From: Enoplolaimus lenunculus
Taxonomy: Eukaryota > Nematoda > Enoplea > Enoplida > Thoracostomopsidae
Length of the DNA: 64,000 nucleotides
NCBI GenBank assembly: GCA_030248215.1
Contig: JASANG010002300.1
Span: 62,001-126,000, forward strand
Direction of reading: 5' to 3'
Made by a program: the position numbers and the translations under genes. Numbering within the stretch: position 1 is the first letter of the stretch; each line of letters begins with the position of its first letter. Positions 45,972-56,010 of this stretch are shown here, one piece after another. The notes under the pieces are model-generated. The model worked only from the letters and a program-made list of their open reading frames with translations, was not told the origin of the DNA and made no database searches.

Positions 45972-46460
45972 TTAATGCGTCAATGAAAATTTTTGGTTTT
46001 TACTGTATATAGCAATCTGCCAAAACGATGGTAAAAATAAATTATTTAATCGTTTTTTCCGAACGGACTTCAACCAATCCATATTTCTCGATACGCCAAT
46101 GCACACTCCCAAGCGACCAGTATGTTCATGTCCGTAACCGTTAAATTTTTGTTGGTTTAAGACCCAGTAATTATGCGTGAACCTGTGAGTAGGGATCCTT
46201 TGTCTACTTGACATTCACAGTACAGCGGTACTTTGATTTTGTGTTTCACAAAGTTGGGTTGTTTAAAATCGTTTGAAATGTTTTTCAATATTTCCAGCTC
46301 TCTCGTTCGTTGTCTACATTGAGCAAAGCCTGAAAATTTCAGATGTAATATATAAGTTGAAAAATAAATTTGAAACTGCGTAATGCGCTATGAAGCTCGA
46401 GATGCTGCTTCAAGTGATAAAGTAGTCTATATATCAACAAAGCTGCGAGCAGTCAACTGA
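45972..46460. other. No gene seen
   Basis: AT-rich. A similar phrase (ttttcaatattttcaactctcg) occurs here near 46290 and again near 53520, so part is repetitive. Confidence 0.3.
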
Positions 46461-46524
46461 TAAAAATGGACTTTTGTTCACTTTGTGCACACAGTTTTCG
46501 CTCGGGAGGATATATGTTGCAGCC

Positions 46525-46925
46525 CAACTCGCAATTCAGTCCAATTTTGAATTGGAATAGTCCAAAGCGGATATATTTCTTTCTTGGCTAGCCCAAGGCG
46601 GAATTATATATGATAAAGCTGCGCGTTTTCTGATTGGTTATTTGATAGTCGTAACCCAGCCTGATTCCGCTTTGCTTAGTAAAACAAATTGTTTGATAGC
46701 CTATAGGCAGCGATTACACAGCCAATAAGAAACGAGTATTTGCATTAGCTAATCGTAATTGAGTGTGGCATTAAGTTAGTACAAAGTAACAAAGCGTGCA
46801 CTTGTATTAACAGAGAAAGAATCACGTCGTGGGCTAGCCCAAGTCGTAATTCCCCTTTGAATTAAATCAAGTCGGAATTGGGCTTGCCCAATTCAAAATT
46901 AGGCTGAATTACGGCATGCGCTATA
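46525..46925. mobile_element. Foldback-type MITE with GAATTGGGCT/AGCCCAATTC arms
   Basis: The left arm has caattcagtccaattttgaa followed by ggctagcccaaggcgg. The right arm has the inverse gggctagcccaagtcg and ttcaaaattaggctgaatta. Each arm is about 80-90 bp and imperfect. No coding frame. Confidence 0.6.
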
Positions 46926-47194
46926 ACATAACTATTGTAACTAACCTAGCAAGCATGCTTTGTCATCGTCCGTTTTGTAGTGACAAAAGTTTAGGCTAAT
47001 GAAGCGAGGGTAGTATTTGATTGGTAAGGCACCGTAGCTGAAACACGACGAGCAAAGTCCAACCGTTTGTGATCTACGATCAATCATTTCACCTTTAGCT
47101 TTGCAATCAATGGTATAAAGGTTCTCAACTGAAACGAAAAGTACTAATCTATAAGAGCAAAAGTTGCCAAATTTTGATTAAATAAATTTTAGAA

Positions 47195-47412
47195 ATTACG
47201 TTACTTTTTGAAAAATAGCTGTGCCTTTGACATTTTAATGCGCTTATAATAAATGTCTTACCGTTTCTATTTTTAACTGCAAGTCGCACCTATAGAAAGT
47301 TGATATTTTCAGCTCTACTTTTTGAAAAATAGCTGTGTCTGGCATTTTAATGCGCTTATAATAACACCTTACCGTTTCTATTTTTAACTGCAAGCCGCAT
47401 CTATAAAAATTT
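47195..47412. repeat. Direct duplication of about 110 bp
   Basis: Two head-to-tail copies sharing actttttgaaaaatagctgt, cattttaatgcgcttataat and ccgtttctatttttaactgc, with small indels. Confidence 0.8.
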
Positions 47413-47477
47413 GAGGTTTTCAAACAAGCTCTCAGCAGCTGAAAATCTCAACTCTATAAAGCTGAAGAAAACAAATA

Positions 47478-47838
47478 CGAGAAATGTGTTGAAATTCAAC
47501 GAGAAATGTGCTGAATTTCATCGAGAAATGTGTTGAATTTAAACGAGAAATGTGCTGAATTTCAACGAGAAATGTGTTGAATTTAAACGGGAAATGTGCT
47601 GAATTTCAACGAGAAATGTGTTGAATTTCAACGAGAAATGTGCTGAATTTCAACGAGAAATGTGCTGAATTTCAACGAGAAATGTGCTGAATTTCAACGA
47701 GAAATGTGCTGAATTTCAACGAGAAATGTGCTGAATTTCAACGAGAAATGTGCTGAATTTCAACGAGAAATGAGCTGGATGTCATCGAGAAATGTGTTCA
47801 ATTTCAACGAGAAATGAGCTCAATTTCAAATCTCGTTA
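47478..47838. repeat. 22-bp minisatellite, CGAGAAATGTGCTGAATTTCAA
   Basis: About 16 units. The first few alternate gtgttg and gtgctg, the middle six are nearly identical, and the last two drift (gagctg, gtgttc). Recent homogenisation in the centre. Confidence 0.95.
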
Positions 47839-47839
47839 A

Positions 47840-50800
47840 AGTCTGGTTCCAAAATTACAAGACCTATATCCAACTGACCATTCAACGCAAATTCAAAACA
47901 ATGGATAGTAAGAGTTTAAGTATGCAATGAAGAATAGCGCATAATCAGTTTCGCTTTATACTTTGTACCTCAATATTGCTAACCTAAAATTTACATTTTG
48001 GTTGAACCACAACAAGCTTTAGCCTGATTTTCTTTGCGTAATTTTCCTCAAATTCAATTGTATGACTAAGGTAAATGCTTAACATTAGTCACCGGCTAAC
48101 CTTCTCCTAAACTTGGACCTAAGCGTAAGTCCAACTCAAAATGTGGAGCTAAGTGCACAATAGCCGCACGCTAAAGATATTTGCGCTGCGAACCTGTTTA
48201 TTTTTAGTTTGTATCTTTGAGAAAACCAATACTTTTTGCGTTCCTTGTATGCGTTCCATGTGCATCTGAACAATTATTAAACATATACTATTTTACTTTA
48301 AAATAATATATATACTTACAAATGTCAAGAATATCATCTAATTCTTCTCGTACGCGTGGACTTCGTTTTAGTCTGCTTCCGGAGGCTCCTGGAAGAAAAC
48401 GTTGGTTAACATGCCCTATGTAAATCTAAATGCCGTTCTGAAATAAACCCACAACGGTTAATAATTTAGTAAGGTTACAAACTTCTAACCAATCATATTA
48501 CATCTCTGGTTACGAGTGCAGTTGATTGACGTAGCATATTTTAAAATTGAAACATTTGAAGATGTGCTTATTACACTTTAGAACAAACATTGTGAATGTT
48601 CGCTTTTGTAATTCAAACCTGGTTCGTATAAAGGAATACCAATTATTGCAGTAACCTCATATTCGGTGAGTCACAGGGTTCAACTAAAGGTTGAGACAGA
48701 AACGTGCCGTTGCCTATCAAGTATCTGCTGCTGCTCATGGAATTTAAGGAATAAATTTACCTTGTGAAGTAGTTTGTTCAACTGGTGGGTTTAATCCAAA
48801 CCTGAAACATATGTAATTGCTTTTTCAATATGCCCCTGTTATATACGTAAAGCGATCTGTTTTTTTCTGATATAATAGGGTATACAGACCCCGAAAGTCA
48901 AGATCATACCCCTACTACTACATCCTGCGGCCAGGGACAAAGAAAACCAGGCGCCTGATAAATTCAAACTGAAATTTTTATAGAGACAGAAAACAATTTC
49001 AAAGCTGTTTATATTATTATTCGTCTCGACTATAAAGATTCCAACAGTATGCTCGCTCGCGAAACACACATTTTTACATGAGTTATTTCGTTCCGAAATA
49101 AAAGTTTGGCTACACTTCAGACTATATCGATACATGTACAAAAGCAGAAAAGCATTTTGCGATATTAGCTACGTATAACACCGGCCCGTAGCCAGCAAAA
49201 CATGTATATGGGGGCCAAAACATTTTAGAAGGGCATGCGGTTAATTTCGTATAACTTGCAAGCGGGTCGAGCTACATCTTTTCTATGCGGTGTCAAAATA
49301 TATCCAGCTGGTAGGCTAAGCCGAACCTTGTTCCCTTCCTCAGGTTTACGGGCCCGGCACACTAAACGGCTTACCTGCTGCACGATTCGCCGCCGCCACC
49401 AGCTCTCTCGAGTTGCTTCAGCCTTCGCTTTTTGCTCGGAGTCAATTTGCTCAGGATATCTTTCTTAATCGCTTTGAACTCTTTTAGTGTTGCCACTCTA
49501 CCCGCAGTCATATTTTGGGTCAGCTCAGTTTTTCTGATAAATCCAGTAATCAACGTGTACGCGCACTGTCTGCATGCTGTATCGTTGCACTTAAGCATGT
49601 CACCAATTGCTTGGATCGGATTGCCACTGTCGTCTGCTATTGTTGCTGTCGCTTGTTGCGAATTGGATTCAAGAAATAGCGCCGATTGAACGTTCTATAA
49701 ACAGAGTTTGGCGCAACTAGGAATTGTTAGTAGACGGAAGGTGACGTCATTTAGAGGGGCAAGAATAATTTTCCAAAAGCAAAATGTTCGAGATCGAACA
49801 GTTTCCACCAGTATCGCAGGTGATATTAACCATTTTTCACATAAATATCTTGGATTGCATCTGTTATATAATTTCAAGCTACGATTTGAATCACAGTACC
49901 TCATGTGGGACGCGTTTACGATAACCACATTGTGATTTTAGATACAGCATCAGCGGATGCGGCCAGACGTTTATATTGGAAACAGACGGGAGTGAGTTTC
50001 AGAACACTGTGGGCACAAAATTATCCTAATCGAAAGTAATATCCTAATACGGCATCACAAGGAACAAGCAACAATAATACGGAATAACTATTTCCGCCTC
50101 AGTCAGCTAGAAAAGCTTGACGTTCGAACCGAGGAACACTCTTGCGCCTTCTGAATACTGTACTGCGTATACGCGTAATATTTGTTATATACTACACTAC
50201 ACATTGTTTTATATACTATTTTGCGTATACATTTTGCAGTTTAGTTACTCATAGGATACTCTATGTGAAAAATGGTTAGGCAAAATAAGTTTGAACCATG
50301 GCCAAAATACGTATCGTGAGCGCTCTAGGTTTAAGATTACGAATGCTTACGTGACGTTGTTTCGGTGGCGGCACGTTTGTTAACTTCAAAGGACGCGGAG
50401 GTTTAAATTTCAAAGCATCCACTGCTGATTCGGCTGCAACTGCAACGTCAAATCCGGCACAAGCGGATGATTTCTTCGATGTTGTACACTTGCACTATAA
50501 AAATAATAGTAGCCGTTAATAGTTGCACCCATGTTCAACTTTCCTTATTTGGTGGGATTTGAAAGGCATTTACTATGTATATACTATGTCAAAGAATGCA
50601 TTCGTTAACCAATTACACGCTTTGTGTTTGCAGAATTAGATTTAATAAATTTAAAGGTGCTAATTCTTTGGCAGAACGGTCTGTATATTGTTAAAATTAA
50701 AGTTTACAACTGTACTGGAACTCTGTCCAAAATACGTAAGTGAGGTGTTCCAGCTTTAAGAATATAGACATTACGAAACAAGTTTTACAAATATATATCC

Positions 50801-51546
50801 AATTAATATAAAATCCATATATAATTCCGCTTATTTTATTACAAAATGCCTAATAAGTCGTGAAATGTTTATTAATACAGCGTTGAGTTATTTAAATATG
50901 TAATTTTTACGACAGTAAAAACGTGCATTCGTTGAAGTTTTCACCAGATTTCTTCCACCAATCATATACTGACCTACCGATGGTTTTCTATTAGAAATTA
51001 AATTAATATTTTGTTGCATTTTACGTTCAGATATAATTCGACAACTTCATAACGGTTCCAAACGGAAGCAGTATTTTGCTTTTCTTTACAATTGCAAGAC
51101 ATTTCGCCGACAAACAGTTTAAATAATTGCAAAATTACGCTAGACATATTCCGTTTCAATAAAATACACAACATTTTTGAATTCGACTCAACACTCTGGG
51201 TCAATGTTACTTTGAGGAGAGTAACATAGCCATATTATTAAGGCTAAGTCTCAGCGTAAGGATTAGTGTAATCCTTAGCCTAAGCGTAAAATAGGTCTAA
51301 AGTTGAAGCTTGCTCTATTGGGGTTATCGCTGAAAAACGGTGCCCACTCAAAGTACACATGGACGCAGTCAGAGTTAGACTTTAATTCAATAACAAAACA
51401 ATGCGTGGTACCTGGCCAATTTTGGTTTGAGCATTTTGCCACTGATCGAATTCATTGAATGATCCACTCGCAAATGTGACTGCAAAACTTGTGAATAACA
51501 CGCAACGCCACAAAATTTCAGTAACACCACACTCTAAATTCAACAT
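47840..51546 (-). CDS. Secreted furin-site proprotein, paralogue A
   Basis: Exon 1 51546-51412 encodes a signal peptide (ILWRCVLFTSFAVTFASG) and ends FDQWQNAQTKIGQ in phase 0. Exon 50494-50351 (CKCTTSKKSSACAGFDVAVA..ESAVDALKFKPPRPL) is phase 0 at both ends. Exon 49694-49375 contains GDMLKCNDTACRQC and a basic SKKRRLKQLER stretch and leaves two nucleotides. A later exon 48388-48320 reads GASGSRLKRSPRVREELDDI with a furin-type RLKR site, phase 1 in and out. One connecting exon between 49375 and 48388 was not resolved. A possible last exon near 47872-47840 reads GYRSCNFGTRL and a stop in matching phase. The layout matches paralogue B at 56-61.8 kb. It is presumably an extracellular precursor cleaved by a proprotein convertase. 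Family not recognised. Confidence 0.6.
49187..49354. mobile_element. hAT-like MITE, CAGGCCCGTAGCCAG family, inside an intron
   Basis: Ends cggcccgtagccagc and ctcaggtttacgggcccg are inverted. It lies 20 bp downstream of the exon ending at 49375, inside that intron. Confidence 0.55.
51190..51365. repeat. Degraded TTAGGC-type MITE
   Basis: Contains aaggctaagtctcagcgtaa, atccttagcctaagcgtaaa and ctctattggggttatcgctg in the order of the hAT-like TTAGGC family, but no clear ends. It lies in the first intron of paralogue A. Confidence 0.45.
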
Positions 51547-51549
51547 TAT

Positions 51550-52138
51550 TTTCAGTCAAATATACTTTTCAAGCATTGAATAATTGTCTAAAACAAAATT
51601 TTTCCAAATTTTAGCACTTTACTGAAGTAAACAACTTCATTACAACCGCAAACTACAATTGCAGCCATCTTGGGGGGGGGGGGGCAGCCAGGATTTTTGT
51701 TCAGGAGGGAACAACCTCATTGTATAAAAACTTTTTTCTGATTCCCGGGATCCAGAAGGTTGTTGTAAAATTTGACGTTTGTTCTTGGCTCTACAACAAT
51801 TTCAGGTGAGAAAATACCTATTCCTTTCCCCTTGCATACGGACCCCGTTACCCGGTCAATTATAGACGTGACCATTTTGTAGTTAAGCGTAGAACGTCGA
51901 AACTTTGGTCATGCTTACACCAGTTTCAATTTGAACGACCGACCCGCATTATCAACTATATCCAGCACCTGCAACCAATTGGAAATATAATTTGTAGATT
52001 TCGAACCAGTTAACTGTGACGTTCGGAATTCAGCACATTCACAGAACGTGTCGATTTATTTTATGTTTATGCCATTTTTTGAGACGATCAAGCAATTTCA
52101 GGCGTTTGTCAGTTTGAAAACCTATCGCTAAACAGTAC
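51550..52138. other. Upstream flank of paralogue A
   Basis: No exon seen. Holds a run of 12-13 G at about 51672 and a fragment of the CCAGGATTTTT type typical of the CAGGCCCGTAGCCAG MITEs. Promoter elements cannot be assigned. Confidence 0.3.
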
Positions 52139-52140
52139 AC

Positions 52141-52287
52141 CGTAATATAGACGCTATATGCATTTGAGAACGTGGGCCTTGGTCCCAACCGTAATATAGA
52201 CGCTATGTGCATTTGAGAATATGGGCCTTGGTCCCAACCGTAATATAGACGCTATATGCATTTGAGAATATGGGCCTTGGTCCCAAC
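52141..52287. repeat. 49-bp tandem repeat, three copies
   Basis: Units start cgtaatatagacgctatatg at 52141, 52190 and 52239 and end gggccttggtcccaac. They are nearly identical. The related phrase gctacatacatttgagaata occurs at about 59998. Confidence 0.9.
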
Positions 52288-52935
52288 CTCAATCTAATGG
52301 AGACAAAAACCAAACTACAATTTCCTAATAAGCTCAACGAGTTTAGCTAAAGTTCAATCAAAGACAACATCAAATTTAAAGTTTATTTCTGAATGCAAAA
52401 ATTAAAATACATCAATGTCATGAGCATAATAGGCGACATGTGGACGTAAAACGAATATTTTGCACTACTTGCATTAAAATGCGGCATTTCCAGCTTTACG
52501 GTATTAACGCTGGGTTACGTAAGTACAATCGTATTCTTACGTTTTTAGGCTTAGGGTTGGTCGGAATATGCTTATACTGCTGTTACGGGCATGTTCTATA
52601 GACCTGTGGTACAATGAGGCTATTCACGTGCGTTACCGTGCGGTGTTGAGCGGCATTAAAACCGTTAAAAGCAAAAAACGCCACCAAATTTTACTAAAGT
52701 TGATATAATTCACAAAAGTAAACGTTAGCAGTTTTGTCACAGTTACGAAATTGCATTTGACTTCTGTCTCGATTTGCTCATATATATATCGCCTGTTGTT
52801 AAATTCTAGACTCACCATTGATACGTGAACTTGTTCGAATAAAGAATAAAACAAAGTCCTAACAGTTAGCGTCTTAAAACTTAGGCTAAACCTCAAGTTT
52901 CGCAAAGTCGGCATGATAACGCAATCGAGTTTTAT

Positions 52936-53377
52936 AGGCCCATGTACAGAACAAGGCCAGATCGTTTTCCGGCGGGCTGTAATAGAGTTAGTTTAAGCTT
53001 TAGACTAACTTTTTTGCTTAGGCTTAGGCTTAGGCGTAGGAATAGGCTCATTCCTACGCTCAGTCTTAGGCTTAGGAATAGGCTCATTCTTACGCTTAGA
53101 CTTAGGCTTAGGAATAGGCTCATTCTTACCCTTAGGCATAGGCTTTGGCGTAGTTTTAGGAATAGGCTCATCCTTACGCTTAGGCTTCGGCTTAGGAATA
53201 GGCTCATTCTTTCGCTTAGACTTAGGCTTAGGAATAGGCTCATTCTTACCCTTAGGCATAGGCTTTGGCGTAGTCTTAGGAATAGGCCCATCCTTACGCT
53301 TAGGCTTCGGCTTAGGCTTAGGCTTAGGCTTAGTAACATACTTACACTACTGATCCGGCCCTGTTCCATACATGGGT
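52936..53377. mobile_element. hAT-like MITE with expanded TTAGGC-derived minisatellite (copy 4)
   Basis: Ends aggcccatgtacagaacaag and ctgttccatacatgggtc are inverted; flanks cgagtttt and cgagttat are similar. The interior is a 30-bp repeat derived from TTAGGC (ttaggcttaggaataggctc...), organised in a 120-bp higher-order unit: the word cattcttacccttaggcata occurs at 53121 and 53241. Long frames on both strands are repeat artefacts. Confidence 0.75.
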
Positions 53378-53603
53378 CGAGTTATATTATAGCCTATGTC
53401 CCAGTTACCCATCCGTCAGTCATAAGCGCTGACGCAATGGGTACTTGACAATCACAATAAATAGGTACTGTCAGTGTATGCGGTTGGAAATTTGGTTGAT
53501 TTTTGTCGTTTGAAATATTTTTCAATATTTTCAACTCTCGTACTCGTTGTCGGCATTCGGCATATCCTAAATAATACGCAGATAACAATGTTATTTAAAT
53601 GGT

Positions 53604-53775
53604 TCCGTCATGAAGGCCAATGCCTCCGTCATGAAGGCCAATGCCTCCGTCATGAAGGCCAATGCCTCCGTCATGAAGGCCAAGGCCTCCGTCATGAAGG
53701 CCAATGCCTCCGTCATGAAGGCCAAGGCCTCCGTCATGAAGGCCAAGGCCTCCGTCATGAAGGCCAATGCCTACA
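53604..53775. repeat. 21-bp minisatellite, ATGAAGGCCAATGCCTCCGT
   Basis: Eight units, differing only in aat/aag at one codon-sized position. Since 21 is divisible by 3, both strands stay open (MKANASV or GLHDGGI repeats), which I regard as an artefact. Confidence 0.95.
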
Positions 53776-53839
53776 AAAACTATTTTCTGTCCGTATATAG
53801 ATATGTGAAGGTGGCCATGTACCAGTGTGTAAACGGATA

Positions 53840-54100
53840 GTAAAAATAACGGAAACGGAAAACGGATATTGAAGTATAAAAGTTTCAAAAATGTTTTATT
53901 TTTCTGCTCATATAATTGAGGTGTACATAAATTTACCAGTCTTTCAAAGATTGCAAAAAAATGGTGGATGCATCGAAATTTGTAATATTTTGGATGAATT
54001 TCGTAATTCTTTTATTTCCGTTATTTATATACGGAAACGGAAACGGAAACAGACACAGATTTTTACCGGAAACGCAAACGGATATCCGGTTACACACTGC
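53840..54100. repeat. CGGAAACGGA-rich repeat
   Basis: The words acggaaacggaaaacgga (53850) and acggaaacggaaacgg (54035), plus gcaaacggatatccgg, suggest the two ends of a small degraded element with CCGTTTCCG subterminal repeats. Confidence 0.4.
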
Positions 54101-54104
54101 CTTG

Positions 54105-54233
54105 TACAGTTCATGCGCGGAAAGTTTTTCTACAGAGCTGCAATCGTATAATCGTTAAACTAATTTTTTTCCTTAGGTTTACGCTTACGCTTGAATATTC
54201 TTATACTACTGTTACGGCTTTGTTCCATAGATA
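54105..54233. repeat. Degraded TTAGGC-type MITE
   Basis: Contains cgcggaaagtttttctacag, ttaggtttacgcttacgctt and actactgttacgg in the family order. Short and without clear target duplication. Confidence 0.45.
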
Positions 54234-55440
54234 CATTCCTCTTGAGGGTGAACATCACCAGGTCCCCTGTTACATTCAGACGGGATGTTGCACTGCGATC
54301 AAGTGCAAAACATTACAAATAATTTGCTTTATGGGCGAAATTTTCCAATCTTCTCCTCTACAAACGGTGCAAAAAAAGACAATCATTGCATTGTTGTCTT
54401 TTTTGTTTCATCTGTTATGAGAGTTAACAAATATATCTGCCCAGATTCTACTTGAAATCGAATAATTTTTTTAAAAACATAACATATACCTGCCAGACAC
54501 GTTTTGTCTCCCGGATTAGCATAAAAACATGCGTTTATATGTATAACTCTTGGATAGTAACGGTCTGACAATAGTCCAAATCCACGGCACGTTGAACAAA
54601 GACCCACCAGAGTGGACGACTTCGACACTGATTCTCCTTTTTTGCGACAAAATACTTTAATAAAGTCTTTGACTATAAAATCAATTAAAAAAAATCAAAC
54701 CAGTAAACATACATACATAAGTCGACGATGTATCTATAGGGCACAAAATACCGTCAAATCTGTTTAGCACCTATCGCCAGTTTTTACAGGCCCGGAGCCA
54801 GCTCAACTTGCTACAAGGAGGGCTAAAAAAATTTCAGCACGGTCATCGAGGGTTTTCGTTGACTTACAAGCATGGTTGAAAATTTTTTCAGAGGACCGAA
54901 ATTTTTCCAGATAGGTTCGAAATTCAGTAAACGATTCGCTTTTGATTTGTCATGCATGTGCTAATTTTGAAATTATCAATTGCAGGAGATGGTCAGTTTA
55001 AAATCCTATCGCTGTCTAACTAGTGATAGGTGCTATATGTAGTTGAGAAAGCTATCTACGGGAATTAACTAAACTTGGCTTGTCAGTCAGTAGGAACTAT
55101 GTAACGCGAATAATATGCCAAATTTGAAAATTCTTGATTGGTTGGTACAAAATTTAGAGGTTTATACGATTGTCGTAGAGTCATTAAAGATTTTCGCACA
55201 TAAGATTAGCGTTAAAAAACCTACAATTAAAAAAGACCAAATAAACGAAAAGATAAAATAAACCTCTTCTCATATAGAGTGGACTGTTTACGTATAATAA
55301 TACAGAAACTAAACCATAATGCAGATTTCTTTATTTCATATTATGATTTAATTGTGTTGATATAATTTTTTGTTTGCGTATTAAACATCGGTGCCACGAA
55401 AGAAAGCCGCCCGTAGAAAACGGCGCATGTACAATTTTTT
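54234..55440. other. No gene seen; MITE fragment at 54787-54910
   Basis: The fragment begins caggcccggagccagctcaa, as in the CAGGCCCGTAGCCAG family, but its right end is lost. The rest is AT-rich with no supported exon. Confidence 0.35.
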
Positions 55441-55447
55441 CCAAACA

Positions 55448-55787
55448 ATGCAAATTCCACAATATCATGCGTACATTAGGTGACTTTTGAGGGGGTAGTG
55501 TGATGAACACTGAAGACAAAAAAAGCTTCAGCGCTGCAAACTGAAGCCAAAAAACATCAGTCCGTAACACATCGCAGCCAAAAAAAGCGTCAGTGCGCTG
55601 CACTCTGAAGCCAAAAAGCTTCAGTTCGCAGCGCACTGCCGCATTTTTGGCTTCCCCAAATATTTTTGTGCCAACGTTAGTGCTAAGCTTCAGTGTGCTT
55701 CATACTGAAGCCAAAAACCTTTAGTGTGCAGCCCACTGAAGCTGGGGTAGTTCACCTGGTGTACGCATGATATTGTGGAATTTGCAT
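55448..55787. mobile_element. Foldback element with perfect 28-bp inverted repeats
   Basis: 55448-55475 and 55760-55787 are exact inverted copies (ATGCAAATTCCACAATATCA plus TGCGTACA). Between them, several short cttcagtgygctgc and gaagccaaaaa words alternate in both orientations, so the whole 340 bp can fold into a branched hairpin. No coding frame. Confidence 0.75.
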
Positions 55788-56010
55788 AAATGTGTTCTCC
55801 GGATACTTTTTTCTCAGGAAAGAAGTGACCCCCTCATGGAAGAAATAGCCCCCAGATTAAAGCTTTAAGGTATTATTTTCTAAAAAAGCAGAACTCGAAT
55901 TAATTTCGTGACACTTCTTCCAGTAGAAAATGGTCTTCAATCGTAATATTTGCATGTTACAGGATGCGGCATATTCACCCAAGATATCATGCATCTTATA
56001 GCATGTCCAC

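Noticed and set aside
48760-48801. Connecting 42-bp exon of paralogue A
   Set aside because: Good splice sites, but its phase does not join the exons on either side without a stop; it could only be an alternative last exon.
51025-51195. Extra exon of paralogue A (SVESNSKMLCILLKRN..)
   Set aside because: It fits by phase, but paralogue B shows exon 1 joining directly to the C-x-C exon with aligned residues on both sides, so the extra exon is unnecessary and its donor is weak.
53010-53340. Interstitial telomere (TTAGGC is the nematode telomere repeat)
   Set aside because: The hexamers lie within a MITE with defined ends and are degenerate; splice acceptors here do not follow the nematode TTTCAG consensus.
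52932-53448. Frames of 145-168 codons of Leu/Arg/Ser repeats on both strands
   Set aside because: Artefacts of the 30-bp TTAGGC-derived repeat inside a MITE.
53595-53888. MKANASV-type repeat proteins
   Set aside because: Translation of a 21-bp minisatellite, open on both strands.
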